DNA of 64,000 nucleotides, taken from assembly GCF_016793485.1 (NCBI RefSeq), contig NZ_JAEULZ010000052.1, positions 34,868 to 98,867 on the forward strand, in the 5' to 3' direction. Under the pieces are notes generated by a model, which saw only the letters and a program-made list of their open reading frames with translations, was not told where the DNA came from and did not search any database. This document shows positions 36,400-46,347 of this stretch, piece by piece; positions within the stretch are counted from its first letter, which is position 1, and every line of letters begins with the position of its first letter. This stretch comes from Mesorhizobium sp. (lineage in GTDB: Bacteria; Pseudomonadota; Alphaproteobacteria; Rhizobiales; Rhizobiaceae). The position numbers and the translations under genes were made by a program.

Positions 36400-38634
36400 A
36401 TGAAGAATTGGATCAACGGGCGCGGCCTGCTTGCCGCCACGGCGCTTGCCGTCATCGCTTCAGGGTTCGCCGCTCCCGCGTGGGCGCGCACCAATTACGC
36501 GGTGCTGATGGCGGTGACCGCCTACCCGAACCTGCCGCCGAAGAACGCGCTCATCGGCCCCAACCACGACGCCAAACTGGTCCGCGACTACCTGACCACG
36601 GCCGCGCCGATCAAGTTCGAAGCGGACGACGTCACCGTGCTGGCCGACGATCTCGATGGCGCGACGATGTCACCGACCCGCGCCAACATCCTCGCCACGC
36701 TGAAGGATGTTGCCGACAAGGCAACGCGTGACGACTTCGTCTACCTGCACTATTCCGGCCACGGCTCGCAGCAGCCGACCAAGACGCCGGACACCGAGAC
36801 CGACGGCATGGACGAAATCCTGCTGCCTTCCGATTCCAAACCCTGGGACAAGGAAGCGGAGGCGATCCCGAATGCACTGCTCGATGACGAGGTCGGAGCG
36901 GCACTGGACGCCATCCGCGACAAAGGCGCCTTCGTCTGGCTCGTGGTCGACGCCTGCAATTCCGGCGCGATAACACGCGCCGCCGCCGTCCAGCTCGATT
37001 CCGACGAGGCCGACCGCAAGCTCGAGCCGACCGACCCCGAGGGTCTCGGCATCCCGCAAGCGGTAATAGCCGAGGCCGTCGCGGGAGCCACCGCCGCTGG
37101 CCAGCAGGACCGCCTGCGCTTCATGACGGAGGAGGAGAACCGCGAGCTACAAACCAGCGACCAGTCGGCCACCAGCGCGGAGCCTCTCGCCAAGGGCGGC
37201 CTCGTCGCCTTCATGGCCGCGCAGACGGTCGAGACGACCCCCGAAATGCCGTTGCCGAAGGGCGTCGAGGGCGCGACGCGCTATGGCCTCTTCACCTACA
37301 CGATCTTCTCGAAGCTCGCCGAAAATCCGAACATGACCTATCGCCAGCTCGGCCATTCGGTGCTGCAGCAATACGGCGCCGACGCCCGCCAGCGTCCGAC
37401 CCCGATCTTCGAAGGCGAACTCGACGCAAGGGTGTTCGGGTCGGAGGCGATCGACACCGTCATGCAGTGGCAGGTCGACACCAAGGATGATTCGATCACC
37501 CTGCCCGCCGGTCGCCTGCACCGCCTCACGCCCGGAACGAAGCTTGCCATCCTTCCCTCGCCGGCTTCCGAGCTCTCGGAGACACGCGGCTATCTGGAAG
37601 TCACCTCCGTCGACAACTTCTCCAGCAAGGCCAGGCCCGTCGCCTATGATGACAAGCCGGCGCTGACGGTCGCCGAGATGCCCGCCAACGCCTATGCACG
37701 CCTTTCCGAACTGGGGGTGGACTACAAGCTGAGGGTAGCGCGCCCATCCGCCTCGCCGGGGTTGGAGGAGGATGCGAAACTCGCCAACGAGATGCTCGAC
37801 AAGCTCGCCGCTGCCACCGACAAGCGCTTCAACATCGAGTTCGTCGAACCCGGCGCGGAGGCCGACATCCGCCTCGGCGTCTTCCGCGAAAGCGACGTGG
37901 AGGGTGCGCCTGCGGATGCCAGCAAGGAAGCCGCCTTGTGGTTCCTTCCCGCTTCCGGGGAGGTGTCGCTCGCGAACGGTCGGCGCCCGCCGCTGATCTT
38001 CATCAACCGGTCGGAGCCCGACCGGCTGTCAAAGCTCGCCAACGAAAACCTGCAGAAAATCTTCCGCGCCACCGCTCTCTCGCGCCTCTCGATTGCCTCC
38101 GGCGAAGTCCCGCAGGACGTCAAGGTCAGCTTCCAGATCAAGCGCGCAAAGGGTGGCGACAAGGAAGACCTCGTCGTCGCGTCCGTCCCGACCGTCCAGC
38201 CTGGCGACCAGGTGCATATCGTGGCGGAAAACAATTCGCGCGGCATCGTCGACATCAACGTGCTCTATCTCGGCTCGGACTATTCGATTTCGCACATGGA
38301 TGCCCAGCGTCTGGTCGCCGGCGCCAAGATCGACGAACCGCTGCTCGCCTTCACCGACCAGACCTTCGGCACCGAGCGCATGGTCGCCGTCATCACCGAG
38401 GCTCCACCGCTGTCGGAGGTCGAGGATTTGAGCTTCCTCGAGCAGGGAAAGGTGCCGTCGGCCACGCGCTCGGCTTCCGTCGGCCGCGAGACCGCGGGAC
38501 CGTCGGACTTCGCTTCGGCGCTGACCGACATCGGCCTCGCGCCGGCGACGCGCTCGGTGGTCAAGCTGAAGGACCAGAGCGGCCCGAAGAACGCGGTCAT
38601 GATCTTCCCGATCGAGACCACGCCGCTGAACTGA
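36400..38634 (+). CDS. Exported caspase-like protease (peptidase C14) with C-terminal DUF4384-like region
   Basis: A 744-residue protein. A Sec signal (MKNWINGRGLLAATALAVIA...) ends near AWA at residue 29. The caspase-like domain spans about 30-360: catalytic His121 in YLHYSGHGSQ and Cys186 in VVDACNSG. The C-terminal third has VQPGDQVHIVAENNSRGIVDINVLYLG, resembling DUF4384 domains associated with proteases. It should act in the periplasm. GGGAG precedes ATG 36400. No partner gene is evident. Confidence 0.85.
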   Translation: MKNWINGRGLLAATALAVIASGFAAPAWARTNYAVLMAVTAYPNLPPKNALIGPNHDAKLVRDYLTTAAPIKFEADDVTVLADDLDGATMSPTRANILATLKDVADKATRDDFVYLHYSGHGSQQPTKTPDTETDGMDEILLPSDSKPWDKEAEAIPNALLDDEVGAALDAIRDKGAFVWLVVDACNSGAITRAAAVQLDSDEADRKLEPTDPEGLGIPQAVIAEAVAGATAAGQQDRLRFMTEEENRELQTSDQSATSAEPLAKGGLVAFMAAQTVETTPEMPLPKGVEGATRYGLFTYTIFSKLAENPNMTYRQLGHSVLQQYGADARQRPTPIFEGELDARVFGSEAIDTVMQWQVDTKDDSITLPAGRLHRLTPGTKLAILPSPASELSETRGYLEVTSVDNFSSKARPVAYDDKPALTVAEMPANAYARLSELGVDYKLRVARPSASPGLEEDAKLANEMLDKLAAATDKRFNIEFVEPGAEADIRLGVFRESDVEGAPADASKEAALWFLPASGEVSLANGRRPPLIFINRSEPDRLSKLANENLQKIFRATALSRLSIASGEVPQDVKVSFQIKRAKGGDKEDLVVASVPTVQPGDQVHIVAENNSRGIVDINVLYLGSDYSISHMDAQRLVAGAKIDEPLLAFTDQTFGTERMVAVITEAPPLSEVEDLSFLEQGKVPSATRSASVGRETAGPSDFASALTDIGLAPATRSVVKLKDQSGPKNAVMIFPIETTPLN

Positions 38635-38663
38635 CGAGAAGGTTTGCCGACGACGGCGAGAGG

Positions 38664-39164
38664 CTATTCGCTCTCGCCGTCCAGCGCCGGCACGGCCACG
38701 CCCGCCAGTTCGGCGGCAAGCAGCCTGGCCGCCCCGGCCCGCGCGATCCGCAGCATCAGCGCCTTGCGGGTGGAGGCCGTCATCCTGTGCTCGGGCGCGT
38801 CGCGGATAACCTCCGCGCCATAGCCGTCGGACAGGATGAAGCCGCACTCCTGCGGGAAGATGTCGGCGGGCACGGCCGGATGCGTGGCGAAGAAAAAGCG
38901 GTCTGAATGCAGCCGGTAATCGGGCCATTTGCGATCGACGCGGAAATCCTCGATCGAAGACTTCACCTCGATGATCCAGATATCCCCCGTCCGCGTCAGC
39001 GCGACGAGGTCGGCGCGGCGGCCGGTGGCAAGGCTGATTTCCGGCAGCACATGCGCGCCCATCTGGGAGAGAAGTCGCTGCACGCCGCGCCGCACCATCA
39101 TGGCGCGCTCAGACTGACGGCCGTCGATCAGGGGATTTAGGGGAATCGGCGAGACGATGGGCAT
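38664..39164 (-). CDS. mmcB: MmcB-family DNA repair protein
   Basis: A 166-residue protein with a PD-(D/E)XK nuclease-like core: GRRADLVALTRTGDIWIIEVKSS, where Asp, Glu and Lys are the metal/catalytic positions. Members of this alphaproteobacterial family take part in translesion synthesis and mitomycin C resistance. It converges with the caspase-like gene. Confidence 0.88.
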   Translation of the reverse strand: MPIVSPIPLNPLIDGRQSERAMMVRRGVQRLLSQMGAHVLPEISLATGRRADLVALTRTGDIWIIEVKSSIEDFRVDRKWPDYRLHSDRFFFATHPAVPADIFPQECGFILSDGYGAEVIRDAPEHRMTASTRKALMLRIARAGAARLLAAELAGVAVPALDGESE

Positions 39165-39329
39165 GACTCACCATGCCAGAGTTTGTTCACGATTTGAACT
39201 CATTTGTGCAAAGCCGCCGGATTGCCGCTTTGGCGAGGCAGCCTGCCCTGCCAGCCAGTACCCCAGGCAACGTCTGACCGCTGCGGCCGAGCCGAACGAT
39301 CGGTCGTGTCGAGCGGATTTCCCGGAGGC

Positions 39330-39533
39330 TTACTGCTTGGACCCGATCAGCGCACCGGCCGCTGCGCCGCCGAGGCCACCGACCACGGCGCCCGGCGTCC
39401 CCGCGATTGCGGCGCCTGCGACGGCGCCCGTACCGGCGCCGATAACGGCGCCGCTTGCCGTGCGGGTCGCCTTGGTCGATCCGCAACCGGCGAGCGTCAG
39501 CGCAACGAGCGATACGGCCACAATACGGATCAT
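39330..39533 (-). CDS. Small glycine-zipper lipoprotein
   Basis: A 67-residue protein: signal MIRIVAVSLVALTLAGC with a lipobox (LAGC), then repeated Gly/Ala pattern GAVIGAGTGAVAGAAIAG and GAVVGGLGGAAAGALIG, typical of glycine-zipper membrane segments. Start 39533 has GGAGA upstream. Likely anchored in the outer or inner membrane by its lipid; function unknown. Confidence 0.85.
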   Translation of the reverse strand: MIRIVAVSLVALTLAGCGSTKATRTASGAVIGAGTGAVAGAAIAGTPGAVVGGLGGAAAGALIGSKQ

Positions 39534-39632
39534 GTCTCTCTCCATCGGCGATCTCGGATCCCCGGAGACTCGCCCATCAGGGTTAACACCAGCTTTCAGC
39601 AGCGCCACAAATCCGAAGACGTCGCGGATCGG

Positions 39633-40043
39633 TCACGCAACAGGCGGCGGTTGGCCTTCATAAGCGGGCAAGGTCGAATCGATGCAGGCCCACGCGGGCG
39701 CGCTTGCCGTCCATATGGTCGCCGCAGGCGGAGCGACACCCGGATCGTCGAGCGTCCCCACCCGGACGAAGATCAGGTGCGGGCGGGACTCGGCCTCGCT
39801 GAAAAGATGCACGCCGCACTCTGGACAGAAGCGTCGATGCATCCTGTTGCCGCTGTCGGCAACGCTCTCGAAATCCTTCGGCTCGCCAGATACTTCGAAA
39901 TGCTCGGTGCGAAAACACGCGCTTACCGCTGCGTTCCCGGCGGCGATATACTGGCACACCCGGCACCAGCAAAGCCGAGCGATTATCGGCGCGACCTTGC
40001 TCTCGTAGCGGACGCGGCCGCAAAGGCACCCTCCCGTGATCAT
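39633..40043 (-). CDS. GFA-family (glutathione-dependent formaldehyde-activating-like) protein
   Basis: A 136-residue zinc protein with CLCGRVRY at the start, CWCRVCQ and CPECGVHLF, the Cys sets that bind zinc in the GFA family. It may act on a glutathione adduct, but most members have no proven activity. Confidence 0.9.
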   Translation of the reverse strand: MITGGCLCGRVRYESKVAPIIARLCWCRVCQYIAAGNAAVSACFRTEHFEVSGEPKDFESVADSGNRMHRRFCPECGVHLFSEAESRPHLIFVRVGTLDDPGVAPPAATIWTASAPAWACIDSTLPAYEGQPPPVA

Positions 40044-40117
40044 GCTCCCTCCACCCGCTCCATTCGCATAGGGTGACAGCAGTATGAGCCAGGGATCGGC
40101 GGGAAGCGAGACGAGTC

Positions 40118-40516
40118 TCAGCCTGTCGCTGTCTCACAGGCAATGTCGGCGAGGATCGGACAATCGGGACGGTGGTCGCCATGGCAGGCGTGGATCAGCG
40201 TCTGCAGCGTTGCACGCATCGACTGTAGTTCGCGCACCTTCTCGTCGATGGCAGTGACGTGGTTCTTCGCGATCTCGCGCACGTCATGGCTGGCGCGGCT
40301 CTTGTCGCGATAAAGCGCCATCAACTGCCGGCAATCCTCGATGGAAAAACCCAGTCCCCGCGCCCGGCGCAGGAATGTCAGGCGGTGGATGTCGTCGTTC
40401 GAGTAGTCGCGGTAGCCGTTGTCGGCGCGGATCGGCCTGATCAGCCCGATGTCCTCGTAGTAGCGGATGGTCTTGGCGGGCAGTCCCGAACGACGTGCGG
40501 CGGCTCCGACATTCAT
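40118..40516 (-). CDS. cueR: MerR-family Cu(I)-responsive regulator, CueR-like
   Basis: A 132-residue MerR regulator. DNA-binding domain AARRSGLPAKTIRYYEDIGL, coiled dimerisation helix, and metal-binding loop CHGDHRPDC, which has the two Cys spaced as in CueR. It would activate copper export genes; none is adjacent. Confidence 0.88.
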   Translation of the reverse strand: MNVGAAARRSGLPAKTIRYYEDIGLIRPIRADNGYRDYSNDDIHRLTFLRRARGLGFSIEDCRQLMALYRDKSRASHDVREIAKNHVTAIDEKVRELQSMRATLQTLIHACHGDHRPDCPILADIACETATG

Positions 40517-40745
40517 GCTTGCGATCTCCTGCCGATCTCCGATTTCGACACAGTCGTCAGAACGGCCATTGATTTCCCTTCACAATCCCGTGACCCCTGT
40601 TGCCAAAATGCCATAGGAGGCCGGTTACTTGGCGTCACGTCAGGCATATAGGAATTCCGCGCTTGGCAGACAAAGGCCGCGCAACCTAAGAATGGCGAAA
40701 GTGAGGCTCGAATCGAGCACCATCTTGACGGGAAGAAACTACAGC

Positions 40746-41369
40746 ATGAGCATCAAATCCCTGTTCGTCGCTGGCGCGCTTGCCCTGACAACCGCACTCG
40801 CAGGCTGTTCGACCGACGGCGTCGGTGGGATCGCGTCCTTCACCGACTACAGCGCGCGCACGGATGCCGGTTACAAGGTTCCCGCGATCCCGATCTCCAA
40901 GGTGCCTGCAAAATACCGCCGCCAGACGGTCAGCTACCCGACGAAGGAAAAGCCGGGCACCATCATCGTCGATACCAACGAGAAGTACCTCTACTTCGTG
41001 GAAGGCGGCGGCAAGGCCGTGCGCTACGGCATCGGCGTCGGCAAGGAAGGTTTCGAGTGGAAGGGCACCACGCGCATCGCCATGAAGCGCGAGTGGCCTG
41101 TCTGGACCCCGCCCCCGGCGATGATCAAGCGCCGGCCAGAGCTCGCCCAGTGGCGTGGCGGCATGCCCGGCGGTCCGCAGAATGCGCTCGGCGCCCGCGC
41201 CATGTACCTCTACAACAAGGGCGGCGATACCGGGTACCGGCTGCACGGGACGCCTGAATGGTGGTCCATCGGCAAGGCCATGTCGTCCGGCTGCGTGCGC
41301 ATGCTGAACCAGGATGTGATCGACCTCTACAGCCGCGCCAACGTGGGGGCGAAGGTCATCGTCAAATAG
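40746..41369 (+). CDS. L,D-transpeptidase lipoprotein (YkuD domain)
   Basis: A 207-residue protein with a lipoprotein signal (LALTTALAGC). The YkuD domain has GTIIVDTNEKYLYFVE at its start and the catalytic SSGCVRM motif (Cys nucleophile), with the His in LHGTPEWW. It cross-links peptidoglycan or attaches proteins to it in the periplasm. Terminator at 41435-41463. Confidence 0.93.
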   Translation: MSIKSLFVAGALALTTALAGCSTDGVGGIASFTDYSARTDAGYKVPAIPISKVPAKYRRQTVSYPTKEKPGTIIVDTNEKYLYFVEGGGKAVRYGIGVGKEGFEWKGTTRIAMKREWPVWTPPPAMIKRRPELAQWRGGMPGGPQNALGARAMYLYNKGGDTGYRLHGTPEWWSIGKAMSSGCVRMLNQDVIDLYSRANVGAKVIVK

Positions 41370-41434
41370 TCGGCGTCCAGCCGATCAACGATTTTTCCGC
41401 GGACCGTCTCGGCAACATGGGTGGTCCCAGACAG

Positions 41435-41463
41435 AAAACCGGGTCGGGGGGCCCGGTTTTTTG
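41435..41463 (+). terminator. Rho-independent terminator after L,D-transpeptidase gene
   Basis: AAAACCGGG and CCCGGTTTT stem followed by more T, 66 bases after the stop codon. The A run before the stem also allows partial function in reverse. Confidence 0.88.
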
Positions 41464-41638
41464 TTGTCTGCCCCTGCGTGAGGGCCTAAACCATAATGAG
41501 ACACGATCCTGGCGAGGTAGGCCCGACATGTATCGTGAGCGGCAAAATGACAGACGGAATGCAAGCTGATCGGAAGGCACGCGGCGGCAGGCCCGACGGT
41601 GTCGAGATGGCGTATTCCGCCAGCGACAAGGGGTTGTC

Positions 41639-42079
41639 ATGAACATGAGCGAACGATTCGAGACGCGAAGCGAGATCGCGCACTCAATCGCAGGCGTGAA
41701 GAGCCAGCTTGCCGTGCAGGCCCGGGTCTTCACCCTGGCCGTATTCATCTCGATAGCGGTGTTGGGTTTCCTCTACTACCAGAACATGAACCTCGCCGAA
41801 AAATACGCGTCTCTCCAGGCCGCGAACATCAGGCTTGAGACCCAACTCCAGGCCGCAGCCGCGAACGCCGCGGCGATAAAGGTGGATACGGAGCAAAGCA
41901 GGGTCGACGCGCAGGAACTCAAGACGCTGCTTGAGACCTCGATGCGTCCAAGGCCGCCGAACAGCGCTTCCTTCCAGGGCTGGCTGGGCATACGGGCCGA
42001 CGGGGTGAAGGAGGCCAAAGCCCTCATCGACCAGTACAAGACCCCGGTCTGGATCTACGCTACAACCCCGACGGAATGA
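41639..42079 (+). CDS. Hypothetical membrane-anchored coiled-coil protein
   Basis: A 146-residue protein with one transmembrane helix (residues about 30-46, VFTLAVFISIAVLGFLYY), a coiled-coil-like stretch (LAEKYASLQAANIRLETQLQAA), and a globular tail with WLGIRADGVKEAKALIDQY. AAGGGG lies five bases before ATG. Not recognised; the TM plus coil layout is like envelope scaffolds. Confidence 0.7.
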   Translation: MNMSERFETRSEIAHSIAGVKSQLAVQARVFTLAVFISIAVLGFLYYQNMNLAEKYASLQAANIRLETQLQAAAANAAAIKVDTEQSRVDAQELKTLLETSMRPRPPNSASFQGWLGIRADGVKEAKALIDQYKTPVWIYATTPTE

Positions 42080-42128
42080 TCGACGCCTGCCGGGAGCCCG
42101 GTAGCGCGACCTGCGAATGTCAGCGCCT

Positions 42129-42707
42129 TCAGGCGATCTGCTCGACCTGCTGCACTTCCGGTACGAAGTGCCGCAGCAGGTTCTGGATGCCGTGCTTCAG
42201 CGTCGCGGTCGAGGACGGGCAGCCGGCGCACGATCCCTTCATGTTCAGGAACACCGTGCCGTTCTCGTAGCCGCGGAAGGTGATGTCGCCGCCATCCTGC
42301 GCAACCGCCGGGCGGACGCGGGTATCGAGCAGTTCCTTGATCGTGACGACGATCTCCTCGTCGGCCTTGTCGTAGAACTCCCCTTCCTGATCGGCGCGCT
42401 CGGCGGCAGCCTGGCCGACGCCTGACATGACCGGCGCCCCGGACATGAAGTGCTCCATGATCGCGCCGAGGATGGCAGGCTTCAGGTGCTGCCATTCGAG
42501 GCTGTCGTTCTTGGTCACGGTGATGAAATCGTAGCCGAAGAAGACGCCGGTCACGCCGTTTATCGAGAAAAGCTTGCCCGCAAGCGGCGAAGACGCCGCA
42601 GCACTGTCCGCATCGCGAAAGTCGGCTGTGCCTTCGAGCAGCACTTCCTTGCCGGGCAGGAACTTCAGGGTCGCCGGATTGGGGGTCGCCTCGGTCTGGA
42701 TGAACAT
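42129..42707 (-). CDS. NifU/Nfu-type iron-sulfur cluster carrier
   Basis: A 192-residue Nfu protein: N-terminal Nfu domain (MFIQTEATPNPATLKFLPG, GVFFGYDFITVTK) and C-terminal NifU-like domain with the cluster-binding Cys pair in GSCAGCPSS. It delivers Fe-S clusters to target proteins. Known to occur close to a universal stress gene and trpS in rhizobia. Confidence 0.94.
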   Translation of the reverse strand: MFIQTEATPNPATLKFLPGKEVLLEGTADFRDADSAAASSPLAGKLFSINGVTGVFFGYDFITVTKNDSLEWQHLKPAILGAIMEHFMSGAPVMSGVGQAAAERADQEGEFYDKADEEIVVTIKELLDTRVRPAVAQDGGDITFRGYENGTVFLNMKGSCAGCPSSTATLKHGIQNLLRHFVPEVQQVEQIA

Positions 42708-42852
42708 GGCTGTCTCCGTGCCGCAGTCGAGCGGCTTCTTTGGAATAGTTCTAAATAGGCCTGTTTGCCTGCTTGTTCAAGCGAAAGCCGATAGCGCGTT
42801 TCACCCTCCAGCGGAATGATTTTCCGTGGTGGCAGGCCGATTTGCGCGAAAT

Positions 42853-43344
42853 CTAGGCCAGGCTGTCGATATCCTCGTCCGAAAGGTTCTGTGGGACGAC
42901 AGTCACAGGAATGGGGAACGCGGCGCCCTTGCCGGCGATAGAAGCGACCAGCGGCCCCGGACCTTCCTTGCCAGCGCCGGCCGCAAGCACGAGGATGGCG
43001 ATGTCTTGGTCTTCCTCGATCAGCTTGTGGATTTCCTCGGCCGGCTTGCCCTCGCGGATAACCAGTTCAGGCTCGATGCCGACGGTTTCGCGAACCTTGA
43101 TCGCATGCACGTCAAGCGCGGCTCCGGCGGCCTGCATCGCCTCCTCGCGCATGATCTTCTCGACCCCGAGCCAGTGCTGGAAATCGCCCGGCTCGATCAC
43201 ATAGAGCAGCACTAGGACGCCGCCCGTGCTGCGCGCGCGCTTCGACGCATAGGCGACGGCGCGCTCGCATTCCGGCGTATCGTCGATGATGGCCAGGAAT
43301 TTGCGACGATGTCCGGCCTCGCGGCTCAGACGTTTGGAAACCAT
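42853..43344 (-). CDS. Universal stress protein (UspA family)
   Basis: A 163-residue protein with FLAIIDDTPECERAVAYAS and the ATP-loop-like region near LVLAAGAGKEGPGPLVASI. The glycines at the loop are only partly those of ATP-binding members. Cytosolic, role in stress survival inferred from the family. Confidence 0.9.
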   Translation of the reverse strand: MVSKRLSREAGHRRKFLAIIDDTPECERAVAYASKRARSTGGVLVLLYVIEPGDFQHWLGVEKIMREEAMQAAGAALDVHAIKVRETVGIEPELVIREGKPAEEIHKLIEEDQDIAILVLAAGAGKEGPGPLVASIAGKGAAFPIPVTVVPQNLSDEDIDSLA

Positions 43345-43468
43345 GGACCACTCCCTCGCGTCCGGTGCGACAACATCCCGGACCGGTCACGCCGCCAATC
43401 TGCCACCCGCGCGGTCGGGCGGCAAGCCGACACCGCCTGACGCAGCGTCGGCTCATGACTATCCCGGA

Positions 43469-44536
43469 TCAGTTGTCCAGCAGGCCGATGATCTCGCGCA
43501 CCGTCTTCATGGTGGCTTCGGCCCTGGCGCCGGCCCGCTCGCCGCCGTCGCGCAGGACCGAGTCGACATAGGCGTGGTCAGCCGAGATGCGGCGCATCTC
43601 TCCGGCGATCGGCGCCAGCTTCTCGACCGCGAGGTCGGCGAGCGCCGGCTTGAATTCGGAGAACTGACGCCCGCCATATTCGGCGAGCACCTTCTCCTTG
43701 GTCGTCTCCGCCAGGCCCGCATAGATGCCGACCAGGTTCTCGGCTTCGGGACGATCCTTCAGCCCGTCCACCTCGCTCGGCAGCGCATCCGGATCCGTCT
43801 TGGCTTTCTTGATCTTCTTGGAGATCGTGTCGGCATCGTCGGTCAGGTTGATGCGCGAGAGGTCCGATGGATCGGATTTCGACATCTTCTTGGAGCCATC
43901 GCGCAGGCTCATGATGCGTGCGGCAGGACCCCCGATCACCGGCTCGGTGATCGGGAAGAAGCCATGCACCGTCTCTTCCCCGACCTTCATCTCGACGCCG
44001 ACGCCGAGCGAGGCGATGCGGTCCGAGAAGTCGTTGTTGAACTTCTGGGCGATGTCGCGCGTCAGTTCCAGATGCTGCTTCTGGTCCTCGCCGACGGGCA
44101 CATGGGTGGCGCGATAGACGAGAATGTCGGCCGCCATCAGGCTTGGATAGGCCAGCAGGCCGAGAGAGGCGTTCTCGCGGTCCTTGCCGGCCTTGTCCTT
44201 GAACTGCGTCATGCGGTTCATCCAGCCGATGCGGGCGACGCAGTTGAATATCCAGGCGAGCTCGGCGTGCTGCATGACGCGGCTCTGGTTGAAGACGATG
44301 TGCTTGCGCGGGTCGATGCCCGACGCAAGAAACGCCGCGGTGATGGAGCGCGTCTGCGCGGCAAGGTCATCGTGCACGAGCTGCGCCGTCAGCGAATGCA
44401 GGTCGACGACGCAGTAGATGCAATCGTTGCTGTCCTGCAGGGCGACGAATTTCTTGATGGCGCCGAGATAGTTGCCGAGATGGAGGTTTCCGGTCGGCTG
44501 GACGCCGGAAAAGACGAGTTGCTGAAAGCCTGACAT
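43469..44536 (-). CDS. trpS: Tryptophan--tRNA ligase
   Basis: A 355-residue class I synthetase: [13 protein letters not shown] (HIGH-like motif), then [13 protein letters not shown] (KMSKS). It charges tRNA(Trp). Length is normal. It follows murJ on the same strand with a gap of 166 bases holding nothing recognised. Confidence 0.97.
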   Translation of the reverse strand: MSGFQQLVFSGVQPTGNLHLGNYLGAIKKFVALQDSNDCIYCVVDLHSLTAQLVHDDLAAQTRSITAAFLASGIDPRKHIVFNQSRVMQHAELAWIFNCVARIGWMNRMTQFKDKAGKDRENASLGLLAYPSLMAADILVYRATHVPVGEDQKQHLELTRDIAQKFNNDFSDRIASLGVGVEMKVGEETVHGFFPITEPVIGGPAARIMSLRDGSKKMSKSDPSDLSRINLTDDADTISKKIKKAKTDPDALPSEVDGLKDRPEAENLVGIYAGLAETTKEKVLAEYGGRQFSEFKPALADLAVEKLAPIAGEMRRISADHAYVDSVLRDGGERAGARAEATMKTVREIIGLLDN

Positions 44537-44702
44537 TCTTTTTCCTTGGGCTTGTGGAGGGCCACATCAGCATGATCCTGAAACGTTGCAGACCTTTCGG
44601 ACCGGATCATGCGTCACCAAAAACCTCGCGCGGCGAGGTCCTTGCGGACGGCGCGCCTTATGGACGAGGCGCGGTCCGTTAGCAAGCCTCGCGCAGCCCG
44701 GC

Positions 44703-46298
44703 TTACTCCGGATCGGGTGGGGCGGTCGGCGCTGGCGTACCTTTGCGCCTGATGTTGCGGAGGATCATGCCGGCGTCCGCGCCGCCAAGGCCGAAGGCGA
44801 CGGCGAAATAGAGCACCATGGCGCACAGGACGACGACCGCCAGCGTCACCGCCGGCACCAGCAGGTGCGCCGCTCCCGAGAGCTGCGTCTCCAGTTGGAG
44901 CAGCGCAACATAAAGGGCTCCCGCCATCAGCGCCGAGGCAAGCACCAGCCGCGGCGCCCGCTTGATCAACCCGGCGTCGCTGCGCCAGTGCCCGCGCTTC
45001 ACGAGCACCGCGAGCAGCAGAGCGGCGTTGACCCAGCCGGCAGCCGCCGATGCCATGGCGATGCCCGGGGCGCCGAGGCGCGGAAACAGCCAAAGCGCGC
45101 CGGCGACGTTGACCGCCACGGAAATCGCCGCAAACAGCATCGGCGTGCGTGTGTCCTCGCGCGCGAAATAGCCTGGTGTGAACGCCTTGATGAGCACGAA
45201 GGCAGGAAGCCCGAGCCCATAGATCGAAAGGATGCGCGCCACGATTATGGTGTCTTCCGGGGTAAAAGCGCCGCGCTCGTACAGGATGTGGACGATCGGC
45301 ACGGACATCACAAGCAAAGCGGCTGCGGCGGGCAATGTCAGGAAGAGGGTGAATTCCACCGAGCGGTTCTGCAGGTTTGAGGCCTCGACCAGGTTGCCTG
45401 CCTTGAGGGCGCGCGACAATTCGGGCAGCAGCACGATCGCAACGGCCACGCCCACAACGCCGAGCGGCAGCTGGTAGACTCGGTCAGCGAGATTGAGCGA
45501 GGCGACCGCGCCGTCGCCACCGGATGCGATGGCGATGCCTATGAGAACATTGATCTGGGTGATACCGCCGGTGATCGCCGCGGGCAGCGCCAGCCACAGC
45601 AGGCGCTTGACGTTTGGCGTCAGGCGCGGACGTCGAAAACCCAGTCGCACGCCCGCGTGGCGCACCGCGAACCAGACGATCGCCAGTTGCACGACGCCGG
45701 CCGCCAGCACGCCCCATGCGAGCGCATAACCGATGCTGGCCGCATCCATGCCGCGATACCAGGCGTAGGCCAGCACGCCGATCAGGATGATGTTGAGGAA
45801 CACAGGCGCGATCGCCGCCGCGAAATAGCGCCGCAGCGAATTCAGCATGCCGGCCATCATCGCGGCCAGCGACATGCAGATCAAATAGGGGAACATGATC
45901 TTCGCCAGCGAGATCGTCATCGCCAGCTTGTCCGGCTGCTCGGCGAAGCCGGGCGCGATCAGGTAGCGCACCAAAAGCGGCATCGACAGTTGCATGACGA
46001 TCGTCACCACGAGCAATGCGGAAAGCAGGACGCCGAACACTTCCTCCGAGAAGCGCTTCGCGCCATCCACTCCGTTCGCCTCGATCTCCTTGGCGAAGAG
46101 AGGCACGAAGGCGGCGTTGAAAGCACCTTCCGCAAAGAGCCGGCGGAACGTATTGGGGAACTGGAACGCCGCGTAGAAGGCGTCCGCGATCGGACCGGTG
46201 CCGACAGCCGCCGCCATGAGCATCTCGCGCGTGAAGCCGAGCACGCGGCTCATCAGCGTGCCGGAGGCAACGGTGGCGAATTTCTTGATGAGGCTCAT
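44703..46298 (-). CDS. murJ: Lipid II flippase MurJ
   Basis: A 531-residue polytopic membrane protein (14 hydrophobic segments) of the MurJ/MviN family; MSLIKKFATVASGTLMSRVLGFTRE is the typical N-terminus, and the first helices carry the conserved Arg residues. It flips lipid-linked peptidoglycan precursor to the periplasm. A hairpin at 46308-46327 separates it from glnD. Confidence 0.97.
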   Translation of the reverse strand: MSLIKKFATVASGTLMSRVLGFTREMLMAAAVGTGPIADAFYAAFQFPNTFRRLFAEGAFNAAFVPLFAKEIEANGVDGAKRFSEEVFGVLLSALLVVTIVMQLSMPLLVRYLIAPGFAEQPDKLAMTISLAKIMFPYLICMSLAAMMAGMLNSLRRYFAAAIAPVFLNIILIGVLAYAWYRGMDAASIGYALAWGVLAAGVVQLAIVWFAVRHAGVRLGFRRPRLTPNVKRLLWLALPAAITGGITQINVLIGIAIASGGDGAVASLNLADRVYQLPLGVVGVAVAIVLLPELSRALKAGNLVEASNLQNRSVEFTLFLTLPAAAALLVMSVPIVHILYERGAFTPEDTIIVARILSIYGLGLPAFVLIKAFTPGYFAREDTRTPMLFAAISVAVNVAGALWLFPRLGAPGIAMASAAAGWVNAALLLAVLVKRGHWRSDAGLIKRAPRLVLASALMAGALYVALLQLETQLSGAAHLLVPAVTLAVVVLCAMVLYFAVAFGLGGADAGMILRNIRRKGTPAPTAPPDPE

Positions 46299-46307
46299 GG
46301 GCTCTCA

Positions 46308-46327
46308 TCTCCCCGTTTACGGGGAGA
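46308..46327. repeat. Short hairpin between glnD and murJ
   Basis: TCTCCCC and GGGGAGA surround GTTTAC in the 49-base gap. No T run follows on the minus strand, so it is a stem rather than a strong terminator; readthrough from glnD into murJ is plausible. Confidence 0.6.
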
Positions 46328-46347
46328 ACGATATGGAGGCATTGCCA

